A stretch of DNA of 64,000 bases. It comes from Microvirga flavescens (lineage in GTDB: Bacteria; Pseudomonadota; Alphaproteobacteria; Rhizobiales; Beijerinckiaceae). A program made the translations under genes and the position numbers. Below, in pieces: positions 48,343 through 58,055 of this stretch (positions are counted from its first letter, which is position 1; every line of letters begins with the position of its first letter). The notes under the pieces were generated by a model, which had not been told where the DNA came from, did not search any database, and saw only the letters and a list, made by a program, of their open reading frames with translations. The stretch spans positions 462,961-526,960 of the forward strand of contig NZ_QMKH01000002.1 of the NCBI RefSeq assembly GCF_003290125.1. The letters are read 5' to 3'.

Positions 48343-49740
48343 TCACACCCGCTCACGCCACCAGGCGATCTGCTCGGCGACGCGGACCGGTGAGGTTCCG
48401 CCGAAGCTTTGGCGCGAGCGCACGGAATTCTCGACGCTCAGCACTTCGAAGATGCCCGGATAGGTGCGCGGCTCGACCGCCTGCATGACGTCGAGCGGCA
48501 ACTCCTCCAGAGAGACGCCCCGCTTCTCGGCCTCGGAGACGATACGCCCGGTGATGTGGTGGGCGTCGCGGAACGGGATGTTGAGGCTGCGCACCAGCCA
48601 ATCGGCGAGATCGGTCGCCGTCGAGAAGCCGGCTCCTGCGACGGCGGCCATGCGCTCCTTCACCGGCTCGATATCCTCGATCATGCCCGTCATGGCGGCG
48701 AGCACGATCTCGATGCTGTCGGCAGCGTCGAAGACCTGCTCCTTGTCCTCCTGCATGTCCTTCGAATAGGTCAGCGGCAGGCCTTTCATCATGGTGAGAA
48801 CCGAGGTCAGCGAGCCGAAGATGCGGCCGGATTTGCCGCGCACCAGTTCCGCCGCGTCCGGGTTGCGCTTCTGCGGCATCATGCTCGACCCCGTCGTCCA
48901 GCGGTCCGGCAGGCGCACGAAGCCGAACGGCGCGGACATCCAGATGATGATTTCTTCCGCCAGCCGCGACAGATGCACGGCCGAGATCGCGGCGATCGAC
49001 ATGAATTCCAGAAGGCTGTCGCGGTCAGACACGGAATCGAGGGAGTTGCGCGTCGGGCCGTCGAAGCCCAGCGCCTTGGCGGTCATGTGCCGGTCGATGG
49101 GGAAGGACGTTCCTGCAAGCGCGCCGGCACCCAGGGGGCATTCGTTGAGGCGCTTGCGGGAATCGCGGATGCGGCTGCGGTCGCGGGCGAACATTTCCAC
49201 ATAGGCCATCAGGTGGTGACCGAACGTCACAGGCTGCGCGCTCTGGAGATGCGTGAAGCCGGGCATCACAGTCGCCACATGCGCCTCGGCCTTGTCGAGC
49301 AGGGCCTTGATGAGCCGCGTCAGCTGCTCGTCCGTGCGATCATGAGCGTCGCGCACCCAAAGGCGGATATCGACCGCGACCTGGTCGTTGCGGCTGCGGG
49401 CCGTGTGGAGACGAGCGGCTGGGTCTCCGACGATCTCGCGCAGGCGGCTTTCCACATTCATGTGGATGTCCTCGAGCACCTGCGAGAAGGTGAAGCCGCC
49501 GCCCTCTATCTCGCCCATAACCCGTTGCAGGCCTTGGTGAATCGCGTCCCGATCCGCTTCGGAGATGATTCCCTGCCTGGCGAGCATGTTGCTGTGGGCG
49601 AGCGACCCCTGAATATCCTGCGAGGCCAAGCGCTTGTCGAAGTCGATGGAGGCGTTGATGGCCTGCATCAGGGCGCTGGGAGAGGAGGAAAAGCGGCCGC
49701 CCCACATGGCATTGGCGGGCTTCTTGGCTTCTTCGGACAC
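48343..49740 (-). CDS. argH: Argininosuccinate lyase
   Basis: 465 residues. Last step of arginine synthesis, releasing fumarate. The superfamily signature [12 protein letters not shown] is present, preceded by the catalytic-His segment [17 protein letters not shown] and the N-terminal [14 protein letters not shown]. Normal length. Monocistronic as far as visible; its 209-bp upstream gap is shared with the divergent dipeptide transporter operon. Confidence 0.97.
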   Translation of the reverse strand: MSEEAKKPANAMWGGRFSSSPSALMQAINASIDFDKRLASQDIQGSLAHSNMLARQGIISEADRDAIHQGLQRVMGEIEGGGFTFSQVLEDIHMNVESRLREIVGDPAARLHTARSRNDQVAVDIRLWVRDAHDRTDEQLTRLIKALLDKAEAHVATVMPGFTHLQSAQPVTFGHHLMAYVEMFARDRSRIRDSRKRLNECPLGAGALAGTSFPIDRHMTAKALGFDGPTRNSLDSVSDRDSLLEFMSIAAISAVHLSRLAEEIIIWMSAPFGFVRLPDRWTTGSSMMPQKRNPDAAELVRGKSGRIFGSLTSVLTMMKGLPLTYSKDMQEDKEQVFDAADSIEIVLAAMTGMIEDIEPVKERMAAVAGAGFSTATDLADWLVRSLNIPFRDAHHITGRIVSEAEKRGVSLEELPLDVMQAVEPRTYPGIFEVLSVENSVRSRQSFGGTSPVRVAEQIAWWRERV

Positions 49741-49949
49741 GGGGCATCATCCAGGTTGGAAAACTGCGGAGGCTTTGCCACAGATTGGCCTTCGAGGCCA
49801 AGGCGAAACAATTTCCTGGGCATCATTTGGGCGAGCCGCGCCGTAGTTTACCACTTCATGGCCAGTTGATGGACTCGACAGAGGCCGCGCGATTTGTATT
49901 CATAAGACCACTGTGAGGCGCGCTCGGCGCTTCGAGGGAACCACCTAGA

Positions 49950-51545
49950 ATGAAAAAGCTTCCGAAATTCTTCCTGTCCGCGGCTTTCGCCGCAACGATG
50001 GCGACGTCCTTCTCGGCTGTGATGGCCGCCACTCCGCCGGACACCCTGGTCCAGGCCTGGCAGATCGACGACATCACCTCGCTCGATCCGGCTGAAATTT
50101 TCGAGTTCAGCAACTCCGAAATCGCCGGCAACACCTATGAGCGTTTGATCAACTACGATCCCAAGGACGTCTCGAAGATTTACGGCGAAGTTGCCGAGTC
50201 CTGGACTGTCTCCCCCGACGGCAAGACTTTCACCTTCAAAATCCGCCAGGGTAAGAAATTCGCCTCCGGCAACCCGCTGACCGCCGAGGACGTGGTGTTC
50301 TCGTTCCAGCGCGCCATTCTCCTCGACAAGTCCCCGGCCTTCATCCTCGGCCAGTTCGGCCTGTCGAAGGACAACGTGAAGGACAAGATCAAGCAGAGCG
50401 GTCCTTTCGAAGTCACTATGGAGCTCGACAAGGCTTATGCGCCGACCTTCGTGCTCTATTGCATGACCTCGACCGTCGCTTCGGTCGTCGACAAGAAGCT
50501 TGCATTGCAGAACGAGAAGGACGGCGATTTCGGCTATAACTGGCTGAAGACGCACTATGCCGGCTCCGGCCCGTTTGCGATCCGTGACTGGAAGGCCAAC
50601 GAAGTCGTGGTTCTGGAGCGCAATCCGAACTCCGACAAGAAGACCCCTCTCGCCCGCGTGATCTACCGTCACATCAAGGAGACCGCGACGCAGCGCCTCC
50701 TGCTTGAAAAGGGTGATGTGGACATTGCCCGCAATCTGAATCCGCAGGAACTCGAGGCAGTCGCCAAGAACCCGGACATCAAGATTCAGAACGGTCCGAA
50801 GGGCACCGTCTACTATCTCGGCCTGAACCAGAAGAACCCGAACCTCGCCAAGCCGGAAGTCCGGCAGGCTCTGAAGTGGCTCGTGGACTACTCGGCGATT
50901 GCCGACACGATCATGAAGAACAAGGGCGAGGTCCACCAGGCCTTCCTGCCGAAGGGCTTCCTGGGCGCGATCAACGACAACCCCTACAAGCTCGACGTCG
51001 CCAAGGCGAAGGAGCTTCTCGCCAAGGCCGGCCTGAAGGACGGCTTCTCGGTGACGATGGATACCCGCTCGACTCCCGAGATCACCGGTATCGCGCAGGC
51101 GATTCAGACGACCTTCGCCCAAGCTGGCGTGAAGGTTGAGATCATCCCGGGCGACAGCAAGCAGACCCTGACCAAGTATCGTGCTCGCCAGCACGATATC
51201 TATATCGGCAACTGGGGCGCGGATTATCAGGATCCGAACACCAACGCGGATACCTTCGCAGCGAACGACGACAACTCGGACAACGCGAAGGCTAAGCCGC
51301 TTGCGTGGCGCAATGCCTGGGATCCGGGCCCGCTGACCGCCAAGACCCGCGCCGCGGTTCTTGAGCGCGACGCCGAGAAGCGCGCGGACATGTACCGCGA
51401 CCTGCAGAAGGCCGTTCTCGAGGATGGTCCTTATGTGACCTTCCTCCAGCAGATCGAAGTGATTGCTACGCGCAAGAACGTCGATGGCGTCGTGATCGGC
51501 CCGTCGTTCGACATGAACAGCGTCATCCAGGCGAAGAAGAACTGA
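49950..51545 (+). CDS. Dipeptide ABC transporter substrate-binding protein (family 5)
   Basis: 531 residues. Sec signal peptide (MKKLPKFFLSAAFAATMATSFSAVMA), then a DppA/OppA-type family 5 binding protein: DDITSLDPAEIFEFSNSEIAGNTYERL, VVFSFQRAI and the WGADYQDPNTNAD block. First gene of a five-gene transporter operon ending in an M19 dipeptidase, which supports peptide uptake. An intrinsic-terminator-like hairpin begins 33 nt after its stop codon. Confidence 0.93.
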   Translation: MKKLPKFFLSAAFAATMATSFSAVMAATPPDTLVQAWQIDDITSLDPAEIFEFSNSEIAGNTYERLINYDPKDVSKIYGEVAESWTVSPDGKTFTFKIRQGKKFASGNPLTAEDVVFSFQRAILLDKSPAFILGQFGLSKDNVKDKIKQSGPFEVTMELDKAYAPTFVLYCMTSTVASVVDKKLALQNEKDGDFGYNWLKTHYAGSGPFAIRDWKANEVVVLERNPNSDKKTPLARVIYRHIKETATQRLLLEKGDVDIARNLNPQELEAVAKNPDIKIQNGPKGTVYYLGLNQKNPNLAKPEVRQALKWLVDYSAIADTIMKNKGEVHQAFLPKGFLGAINDNPYKLDVAKAKELLAKAGLKDGFSVTMDTRSTPEITGIAQAIQTTFAQAGVKVEIIPGDSKQTLTKYRARQHDIYIGNWGADYQDPNTNADTFAANDDNSDNAKAKPLAWRNAWDPGPLTAKTRAAVLERDAEKRADMYRDLQKAVLEDGPYVTFLQQIEVIATRKNVDGVVIGPSFDMNSVIQAKKN

Positions 51546-51552
51546 TTCTTCA

Positions 51553-52608
51553 ATGACTGGCGCAACTCTGACGCAGAGCGGAGGGCATCATGCCCTCCGC
51601 TTCTTCCTTTTAAGGACCCTGCAATTTATCGCTGTGCTGGCGACGACTCTTCTTGGGTTGGTTGCCGTCACATTCTTTATCGGCCGTATCGTACCGATCG
51701 ATCCTGTCATCGCCATCGTCGGCGACCGCGCCCCGCCGCATGTCTACGCACGTGTGCGCCAGGAACTCGGCCTCGACCTACCGATGATCCAGCAGTTTTG
51801 GATCTATCTGAAAAAAGCCATCTCCGGCGATTTCGGCAATTCGGTGCTCACCACCAATCCGGTGATGACCGACATCATCAATGTCTTCCCTGCGACGCTT
51901 GAACTCGCGACGCTCGGCACGATCATCGGCTGCCTCGTCGGCATTCCGCTCGGCGTGCTTGCGGCCGTCAAGCGCGGATCGCTCGTGGACCAATTTGTGC
52001 GCGTGCTCGGCCTCGTCGGCTATTCGGTGCCGATCTTCTGGCTCGGCCTGATGGCATTGCTTCTGTTCTACGCCAAGCTCGGCTGGGTCGAGGGCCCGGG
52101 CCGGCTCGACGTGACCTATTCCTATATGTACACGCCCGTCACCGGCATCGTGCTCATCGACACGCTGATGCAGGGGCAGATGGATGCGTTCTGGAATGCG
52201 GTATCGCACATCATCCTGCCCACGTGCCTGCTCGGTTATTTCTCGCTTGCCTATATCAGCCGCATGACACGTTCGTTCATGCTCAATGAATTGGCGCAGG
52301 AATATGTGATCGCAGCGCGCGTGAAGGGATTATCCGAAATCAAGGTCATCTGGCGTCATGCGCTGCGCAATGCTGCCGTGCCGCTCGTCACGGTGATTGC
52401 CCTCTCTTATGCCCACCTGCTCGAAGGCTCGGTTCTGACCGAGACGATCTTCGCCTGGCCTGGGCTGGGGCAATACATCACCAACTCCCTGCAGAACGCG
52501 GATATGAATGCGGTGCTTGGCGGAACGCTCGTCATCGGCACCGCCTTCGTCATTCTCAATCTCCTGTCCGATCTGCTTTATCGCTTGCTCGATCCGAGGA
52601 CTCGCTAA
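51553..52608 (+). CDS. Dipeptide ABC transporter permease (DppB type)
   Basis: 351 residues. Six hydrophobic segments; the first is at about 21-43 (LQFIAVLATTLLGLVAVTFFIG). DppB-type features are GDFGNSV, GLMALLLFYAKLGWVEGPGR and the EAA loop ELAQEYVIAARVKGLSEIKVIWRHALRNA. The ATG at 51553 is 7 nt after the upstream stop and is the only good in-frame start; its first 20 codons carry a terminator-like hairpin. Confidence 0.92.
   Translation: MTGATLTQSGGHHALRFFLLRTLQFIAVLATTLLGLVAVTFFIGRIVPIDPVIAIVGDRAPPHVYARVRQELGLDLPMIQQFWIYLKKAISGDFGNSVLTTNPVMTDIINVFPATLELATLGTIIGCLVGIPLGVLAAVKRGSLVDQFVRVLGLVGYSVPIFWLGLMALLLFYAKLGWVEGPGRLDVTYSYMYTPVTGIVLIDTLMQGQMDAFWNAVSHIILPTCLLGYFSLAYISRMTRSFMLNELAQEYVIAARVKGLSEIKVIWRHALRNAAVPLVTVIALSYAHLLEGSVLTETIFAWPGLGQYITNSLQNADMNAVLGGTLVIGTAFVILNLLSDLLYRLLDPRTR
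51578..51611 (+). terminator. Intrinsic-terminator-like hairpin inside the start of the permease gene
   Basis: GCGGAGGGCA (51578-51587) and TGCCCTCCGC (51591-51600) form a perfect 10-bp stem with a 3-nt loop, followed directly by TTCTTCCTTTT. This is a textbook intrinsic terminator in form, yet it lies in codons 9-17 of the dppB-like gene. It most likely attenuates transcription after the binding protein. Confidence 0.75.
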
Positions 52609-53540
52609 TGTCTAGCGCTGCTTCCCTCCCCCAACCGGCCGGGCTGCGGGCATGGCTTCTCTCGCCAGAACCCACCTCTCGCTGGCAGGCCCGGCTCGGT
52701 CGCGCCTATCTCGGCTGGCGCACGTTTACGAAAAACCCGCTCGCAGTCTTCGGACTTGGCATCGTTTTGCTGCTGCTGCTCGTCGCTCTGTTTGCGAATT
52801 TTCTCGCACCGTATTCGCCCGTCACGGGCGGCGATCTACGCACGGCGCGTCTGCTACCACCGAGCGCCGCCCATTGGTTCGGCACCGACGATCAAGCGCG
52901 CGACATCTATTCGCGCGTCATCTACGGCTCGCGCATTACGCTTTGGGTCGTGCTGCTCGTCTCCGTGATCGCGACGCCTATCGGCCTTCTGATCGGAACG
53001 GTGTCGGGCTACCTCGGCGGCTGGGTCGATACGGTGCTGATGCGTCTCACCGACATCTTCCTCGCCTTCCCGCGCCTTGTCCTCGCGCTCGCCTTCGTCG
53101 CGGCGCTCGGCCCGGGCATCGAGAACGCGATCATCGCTATCGCGATCACCTCATGGCCGCCTTATGCGCGTATCGCGCGTGCCGAAACGCTGATGATCCG
53201 CAACAGCGATTTCATCGCCGCCGTGAAGCTGCAAGGCGCCTCGACGCCGCGCATCATCTTCGGTCATGTGGTGCCGCTGTGCGTTTCTTCGCTCATCGTG
53301 CGCGTGACGCTCGACATGGCGGGCATCATCCTCACCGCCGCCGGCCTCGGCTTCCTTGGCCTCGGCGCGCAACCGCCGATGCCGGAATGGGGCGCGATGG
53401 TCGCCACCGGCCGCAACTATCTCATCGATCAATGGTGGGTGGCGGCGATGCCGGGCCTCGCGATCTTCGTCGTGAGCCTCGGCTTCAACCTCTTGGGCGA
53501 CGGCCTGCGCGACGTGCTTGATCCGAAGGCTGCGAAATGA
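52608..53540 (+). CDS. Dipeptide ABC transporter permease (DppC type)
   Basis: 310 residues. N-terminal cytoplasmic extension, first membrane segment at about 45-66 (LAVFGLGIVLLLLLVALFANFLAPY), the DppC mark HWFGTDDQARDIYSRVIYGSRITL, and EAA loop MIRNSDFIAAVKLQGASTPRIIFGHVVP. Its ATG overlaps the stop of the preceding gene (TAATG), and its stop overlaps the next start by 4 bp. Confidence 0.93.
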   Translation: MSSAASLPQPAGLRAWLLSPEPTSRWQARLGRAYLGWRTFTKNPLAVFGLGIVLLLLLVALFANFLAPYSPVTGGDLRTARLLPPSAAHWFGTDDQARDIYSRVIYGSRITLWVVLLVSVIATPIGLLIGTVSGYLGGWVDTVLMRLTDIFLAFPRLVLALAFVAALGPGIENAIIAIAITSWPPYARIARAETLMIRNSDFIAAVKLQGASTPRIIFGHVVPLCVSSLIVRVTLDMAGIILTAAGLGFLGLGAQPPMPEWGAMVATGRNYLIDQWWVAAMPGLAIFVVSLGFNLLGDGLRDVLDPKAAK

Positions 53541-54376
53541 CGACGAAACCTCTTCTCGAAGTCGAGGACCTGCGCGTCCGTTTTCACCTGCGCACGGGCA
53601 CCGTCGAAGCGGTGCGCGGCGTGTCCTTCACGCTCGGTCGCGAGCGGCTCGGCATCGTCGGCGAATCCGGCTCCGGCAAGTCGCAGACGGGCCGCGCCAT
53701 TCTTGGGCTCACCCCGCCGCCCGGCGAGGTCATCGCCAAGAAGCTCACCTTCGATGGCATCGACCTTCTCACCGCCTCGAAGCGGACGCTGCGGACTTTG
53801 CGCGGCGGACGCATCAGCATGGTGATGCAGGACCCGAAATATTCGCTGAACCCGGTGATGACCATCGGCGAGCAGATCATCGAGGCCTATCAGGCGCATA
53901 CCAGGAGCGGCCGCGCGGAAGCGCGCGACAAGGCTCTGGCGATGCTTGAAGCGGTGAAGATGCGCGATCCCGCGCGTGTATTCAGCCTCTATCCGCATGA
54001 GGTTTCAGGCGGCATGGGGCAGCGCGCGATGATCGCGATGATGCTCGTGACCGATCCCGACCTCCTGATCGCCGACGAGCCGACCTCGGCTCTCGACGTG
54101 ACGGTGTCGATGGAGATCCTGCGCATTCTCGACGAACTCGTTGCCGAGCGCGGCATGGGCCTGATCTTCATCTCACATGATCTGAAGCTCGTCTCCTCCT
54201 TCTGCGATCGCGTGCTCGTGATGTATGCGGGCCGTGTGGTGGAAGAGCTGGAAGCGAAGAACTTACGGGAAGCGAAGCATCCCTATACGCAAGGGCTGAT
54301 GCGTTGCCTGCCGACGCTGGCGAATGATGTGCGCCCGCTCCCGACACTCAGCCGCGATCCGGCTTGGGCGCAATAA
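53537..54376 (+). CDS. Dipeptide ABC transporter ATP-binding protein (DppD type, short)
   Basis: 279 residues. Walker A GESGSGKSQTG, signature VSGGMGQRAMIAMM, Walker [15 protein letters not shown] and H-loop ISHD. It is about 45 residues shorter than typical DppD/OppD (about 325) and lacks most of the C-terminal oligopeptide-transporter domain beyond RCLPTL. Paired with the next ATPase. Confidence 0.92.
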   Translation: MTTKPLLEVEDLRVRFHLRTGTVEAVRGVSFTLGRERLGIVGESGSGKSQTGRAILGLTPPPGEVIAKKLTFDGIDLLTASKRTLRTLRGGRISMVMQDPKYSLNPVMTIGEQIIEAYQAHTRSGRAEARDKALAMLEAVKMRDPARVFSLYPHEVSGGMGQRAMIAMMLVTDPDLLIADEPTSALDVTVSMEILRILDELVAERGMGLIFISHDLKLVSSFCDRVLVMYAGRVVEELEAKNLREAKHPYTQGLMRCLPTLANDVRPLPTLSRDPAWAQ

Positions 54377-54391
54377 GAAGGCTAGCGTTCG

Positions 54392-55171
54392 ATGCTCGAT
54401 ATTCAAAACCTTCGCGTCACTTATGGAACGGGCCGTTTGCAGGTCGATGCTGTCAAGGACGTGAGCTTCCATGTCGGCACGGGCGAGGCCTTCGGCCTCG
54501 TCGGCGAATCCGGCTCCGGCAAATCGACGGTTCTGCGCGCCATCTGTGGCCTTGCGCCGATTTCCGGCGGGCGCGTTCTGGTCGATGGCCGAGAAGTGCC
54601 GACACCCCGCGACAAGGCGTTCTATCGCACCGTGCAGATGGTGTTTCAGGACCCTTACGCTTCCCTTCACCCGCGCCACACCGTCGACCGCACGCTCTCC
54701 GAACCTCTCGCCATTCACGGCGAGAAGGATGCTGAGACGCGCATCGCGCAGGCTCTGCGTGAGGTCGGTCTCGGCCCCTCCTTCCGGTTCCGCTATCCGC
54801 ATCAGCTCTCCGGCGGTCAGCGCCAGCGCGTCGCTATTGCGCGCGCGCTTCTGCTGCGTCCGAAAGTGCTGCTGCTCGATGAGCCGACCTCGGCGCTCGA
54901 TGCTTCCGTGCAGGCTGAAATTCTCAACCTGCTGGATGAACTGCGCCGCAATCTCGGCCTCACCTACATCCTCGTCAGCCACGATCTCGCCGTCGTCGCG
55001 CATTTGTGCGACAGGCTTCTCGTGATGCGTCACGGCGAGACCGTGGAGGAGACCACGGCGGCGGCGCTGCGCACCAACCAGGCCGCGAGCGATTACACGC
55101 GCTCGCTCATCAATGCGAGCCAGGGCTTCTCGCGGGACGCAGCGCGTCCTGAGAGCGCCCTCACCCGCTGA
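54392..55171 (+). CDS. Dipeptide ABC transporter ATP-binding protein (DppF type, short)
   Basis: 259 residues. Walker A GESGSGKSTVLR, signature [15 protein letters not shown], Walker B VLLLDEPTSALDAS, and VSHDLAVVAHLCDR. Like its partner it lacks the usual C-terminal oligo-HPY-type extension of DppF (about 330 residues). Starts 15 nt after dppD and is followed 25 nt later by the M19 dipeptidase gene. Confidence 0.92.
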   Translation: MLDIQNLRVTYGTGRLQVDAVKDVSFHVGTGEAFGLVGESGSGKSTVLRAICGLAPISGGRVLVDGREVPTPRDKAFYRTVQMVFQDPYASLHPRHTVDRTLSEPLAIHGEKDAETRIAQALREVGLGPSFRFRYPHQLSGGQRQRVAIARALLLRPKVLLLDEPTSALDASVQAEILNLLDELRRNLGLTYILVSHDLAVVAHLCDRLLVMRHGETVEETTAAALRTNQAASDYTRSLINASQGFSRDAARPESALTR

Positions 55172-55196
55172 TCACCACCAACCAGTCGCGAAAAAG

Positions 55197-56264
55197 ATGT
55201 CCTCCTCCACTCTCGTTCCTGTCTTCGACGGCCACAACGACGTTCTCTATCGCCTGCTTCAGGGCAAGGCGCAGCCGGAGCGCGATTTTCTCGAGGGAGA
55301 CAATCTCGGTCATCTCGACCTGCCCCGAATGAGGAAGGGCGGCTTCGCGGGTGGTTTCTTCGCGGTCTACGTGTCGTCGCAGAGCGGCGGGCTCGATGTG
55401 GATGCGATGATGACGCAGCCGCAATACGACGTGCCGCTGCCAGCCCAGCTCGAACTCGCGCCGAGCCAGCGCGTAACGGTGCAGATGGCGTCCCTGCTCT
55501 TCCGCATCGAGCGGGAATCGAAGGGACAGGTAAAGGTATGCCGCACCGCCGCCGACATTCGTGCGTGCATGAAGAACGGTACGCTGGCAACGATCCTTCA
55601 CATCGAGGGCGCGGAGGCCATCGACCCCGATCTTCACATGCTGGACGTGCTCTATGAGAGCGGCCTGCGCTCCATCGGCCCGGTCTGGAGCCGCCCGACC
55701 ATTTTCGGCCACGGCGTGCCCTTCCGCTATCCCTCGACCGGCGACACCGGTCCCGGCCTCACGGATCTCGGCAAGGAACTGATCAAGGCGTGCAACCGCC
55801 TGAAGATCATGATCGACCTGTCGCACCTGAACGAAAAGGGTTTCTGGGATGTGGCGAAGCTCTCGGATTCGCCGCTCGTCGCGACCCATTCGAACGCCTA
55901 TGCAATCTGCCCGCATTCACGAAACCTGAGCGACAATCAGCTCGCCGCCATCAAGGAAAGCCGCGGCATGGTCGGCGTGAATTTCGCGACGTCCTTCATC
56001 CGTCCGGACGGACAGCGCGGCGCGGATACGCCGCTTACCGACATGATCCGCCATATGGATCACCTGATCGAGAAGGTGGGCGTCGATGGCGTCGGCCTCG
56101 GCTCGGATTTCGACGGCGCGACGATCCCCGCCGAGATCGGCGATGTGGCGGGTCTTCAGAACCTCGTCGAAGCCATGCGCAAGCACGGCTATGACGAAGC
56201 GACGATCCGCAAGATCTGCCATGAGAACTGGGTCAACGTTCTGGAGCGCACCTGGGGGCGCTGA
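55197..56264 (+). CDS. Membrane-dipeptidase family protein (M19)
   Basis: 355 residues. A zinc dipeptidase of the renal-dipeptidase family. FDGHNDVLYRL at the N-terminus supplies the H-x-D metal ligands, IEGAEAID the bridging Glu, and DLSHLNEKGFWD and ATHSNAYAICPHSRNLSD the later His ligands and Arg. No signal peptide is visible from this start, so it is probably cytoplasmic and cleaves dipeptides (often L-D or D-D) brought in by the upstream transporter. The start at 55197 is set by homology. Confidence 0.93.
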   Translation: MSSSTLVPVFDGHNDVLYRLLQGKAQPERDFLEGDNLGHLDLPRMRKGGFAGGFFAVYVSSQSGGLDVDAMMTQPQYDVPLPAQLELAPSQRVTVQMASLLFRIERESKGQVKVCRTAADIRACMKNGTLATILHIEGAEAIDPDLHMLDVLYESGLRSIGPVWSRPTIFGHGVPFRYPSTGDTGPGLTDLGKELIKACNRLKIMIDLSHLNEKGFWDVAKLSDSPLVATHSNAYAICPHSRNLSDNQLAAIKESRGMVGVNFATSFIRPDGQRGADTPLTDMIRHMDHLIEKVGVDGVGLGSDFDGATIPAEIGDVAGLQNLVEAMRKHGYDEATIRKICHENWVNVLERTWGR

Positions 56265-56287
56265 GACTTCCACTCAATTCAAAATGA

Positions 56288-56326
56288 AAAGGGCGATGTG
56301 AATGATCACATCGCCCTTCTTTTTTA
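56288..56326. terminator. Bidirectional intrinsic terminator
   Basis: AAGGGCGATGTGA (56289-56301) and TCACATCGCCCTT (56306-56318) form a perfect 13-bp stem with loop ATGA, followed by CTTTTTTTA on the plus strand and a T-rich CCCTTTTCATTTTG on the reverse. It serves the M19 operon and the convergent polyamine operon. Confidence 0.9.
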
Positions 56327-56346
56327 GCTCGATAGAGAAGGATCGC

Positions 56347-57186
56347 TTAGCGATCCCCCTTCGACGTCAGCGCGAAGAGGCTCGCAAGCCCGCCGACGGC
56401 AACCATCACCAGAAGGCTGATGGCATTGATGGCGGGTGTCGCGCCCTCGCGCATCTGCCCGTACATGGTGATCGGCAGCGGCGGATCGGAACCGACCAGC
56501 ATCAGGGTCGTGTTGAAGTTCTCGAACGACATCAGAAGCGCCACGAGACCTGCGCCGACGAGAGCGGGGCTTAAGAAAGGCAGCGTCACCGTGCGCAGCA
56601 CGCGCGTGCGGCTTGCGCCAAGGTCAAAGGCCGCCTCTTCGAGCGAACGGTCGAACTTGCGCAGGCGTGCGGCGATGATGAGCGTCGCGATGGTGAGGAT
56701 GAAGGAGAGCTGACCGAGCACGATGAGCATCAGGCCCGGCCGCAATCCATCGATATCGGTCTGGAGAAAATCCTCCAGCCCGTTCGCGAGGCGCGAGAAG
56801 AACGCGAGAATCGAGATGCCGAGAATGACGCCCGGAATAACGAGCGGCCACAGCATCATCATCGCGAAAAGCGTCTTGCCCGGGAACTCGGCCCGCTCGA
56901 GCAGCCACGCATTCACCGTGCCGATCACGACCGCGAGCACCGCCACCGGCACCGCGACTTTGAGGCTGTTCAGAATGGTGGTGAGCCAGATCGGGTCCAT
57001 CAGCACACCGGGCTTGCCGAAGACGGAGCCCGTGCCGATGAACCATTCGAGCGTGAACCCTTTCCACGGCGGAGACGGGAACGGGCTCGCGTTGAAGGCG
57101 AAAACGGCGACAACCAGAAGCGGCGCGAACAGGAAGATGTAGAACGCCGCGATGTAGAATTTCCAGAGAAGAGAAGGACGGCTCAT
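56347..57186 (-). CDS. potC: Polyamine ABC transporter permease (PotC type)
   Basis: 279 residues. Six membrane segments beginning KFYIAAFYIFLFAPLLVVAVFAF. PotC/PotI marks include SPFPSPPWKGFTLEWF and the EAA loop SLEEAAFDLGASRTRVLRTVTLPFLSP. The start at 57186 excludes 55 upstream codons that read through the end of potB. Last gene of potD-potA-potB-potC. Confidence 0.9.
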   Translation of the reverse strand: MSRPSLLWKFYIAAFYIFLFAPLLVVAVFAFNASPFPSPPWKGFTLEWFIGTGSVFGKPGVLMDPIWLTTILNSLKVAVPVAVLAVVIGTVNAWLLERAEFPGKTLFAMMMLWPLVIPGVILGISILAFFSRLANGLEDFLQTDIDGLRPGLMLIVLGQLSFILTIATLIIAARLRKFDRSLEEAAFDLGASRTRVLRTVTLPFLSPALVGAGLVALLMSFENFNTTLMLVGSDPPLPITMYGQMREGATPAINAISLLVMVAVGGLASLFALTSKGDR

Positions 57187-57191
57187 GATGC

Positions 57192-58055
57192 TCAAGCCTG
57201 TCTCAAGGTCGTGCCGAGGCTCTGGCCGGAAAGACGCAGGCCCGCCCACACGATGATGGAAGAAAGCATGAGAAGCAGCATGCCGAAGGCCGCACCCTGC
57301 GGCCAGTTGAAGCGCGTGATGAACTGCGCGTAGATCTGCTCCGTGAACCACAGGCCGTTCTTGCCGCCGAGAAGAACCGGCGTCGCGAAATTGCCGACGG
57401 TGAGCATGAACACGATGATCGAACCCGCGACGATGCCCGGCATGGCATGCGGAATGACGATGCGGCGAAGCACCGTCCAGCGGCTGCCGCCGAGATCGAA
57501 ACCGGCTTCGACGACGGAAGGCTCGAGGCTCTCCAGCGCGTTGGCCAGCGGCACGATCATGAACAGAAGGCCGCCATAGACGAGGCCGAGAATGACCGCG
57601 CCGTCGTTGTAGAGAAGCTCCACCGGCTGGCTCGCAAGCCCGATGCTCTGCAGCACGTAGGACACGACGCCCGTCTCACGCAAAAGGATCATCCAGCCGA
57701 GCGTGCGCACAAGCTCCGACACCCAGAAGGGCAGAAGACACATGAGCAACAGCATCGCCTTCAGACGCCCTTGCGCCACGCGCGCGATGTAGAGCGCGAT
57801 AGGAAAGGCCAGCACGAGCGTGCATGCCGTCACCAGGATCGACATGATCGCCGTGCGCGCGAAAGTGCGCCAATAGAGAGGCTCGGTGAAGAACTCGAGA
57901 TAATTCCCAAGGCCGAACTGATAGACGCGCGGAGCGACCCTTTCGCTGAACGAAAGGATCAGGATTTCCACGTGCGGCAGGATGATGAGCAGGCCCAGCC
58001 ACAGAATGGCGGGCGCCATCAGCAGGAAGAGGGTGAGACGCTGGGCCGGTTTCAT
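57192..58055 (-). CDS. potB: Polyamine ABC transporter permease (PotB type)
   Basis: 287 residues. First membrane segment LTLFLLMAPAILWLGLLIILPHVEILILSF; later LGLVYGGLLFMIVPLANALESLEPSVVEAGFDLGGSRWTVLRRIVIPHA, which contains the EAA loop. The start at 58055 overlaps the potA stop by 4 bp (ATGA) and decides against the 84 extra upstream codons, which are a shadow of potA. Confidence 0.9.
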   Translation of the reverse strand: MKPAQRLTLFLLMAPAILWLGLLIILPHVEILILSFSERVAPRVYQFGLGNYLEFFTEPLYWRTFARTAIMSILVTACTLVLAFPIALYIARVAQGRLKAMLLLMCLLPFWVSELVRTLGWMILLRETGVVSYVLQSIGLASQPVELLYNDGAVILGLVYGGLLFMIVPLANALESLEPSVVEAGFDLGGSRWTVLRRIVIPHAMPGIVAGSIIVFMLTVGNFATPVLLGGKNGLWFTEQIYAQFITRFNWPQGAAFGMLLLMLSSIIVWAGLRLSGQSLGTTLRQA

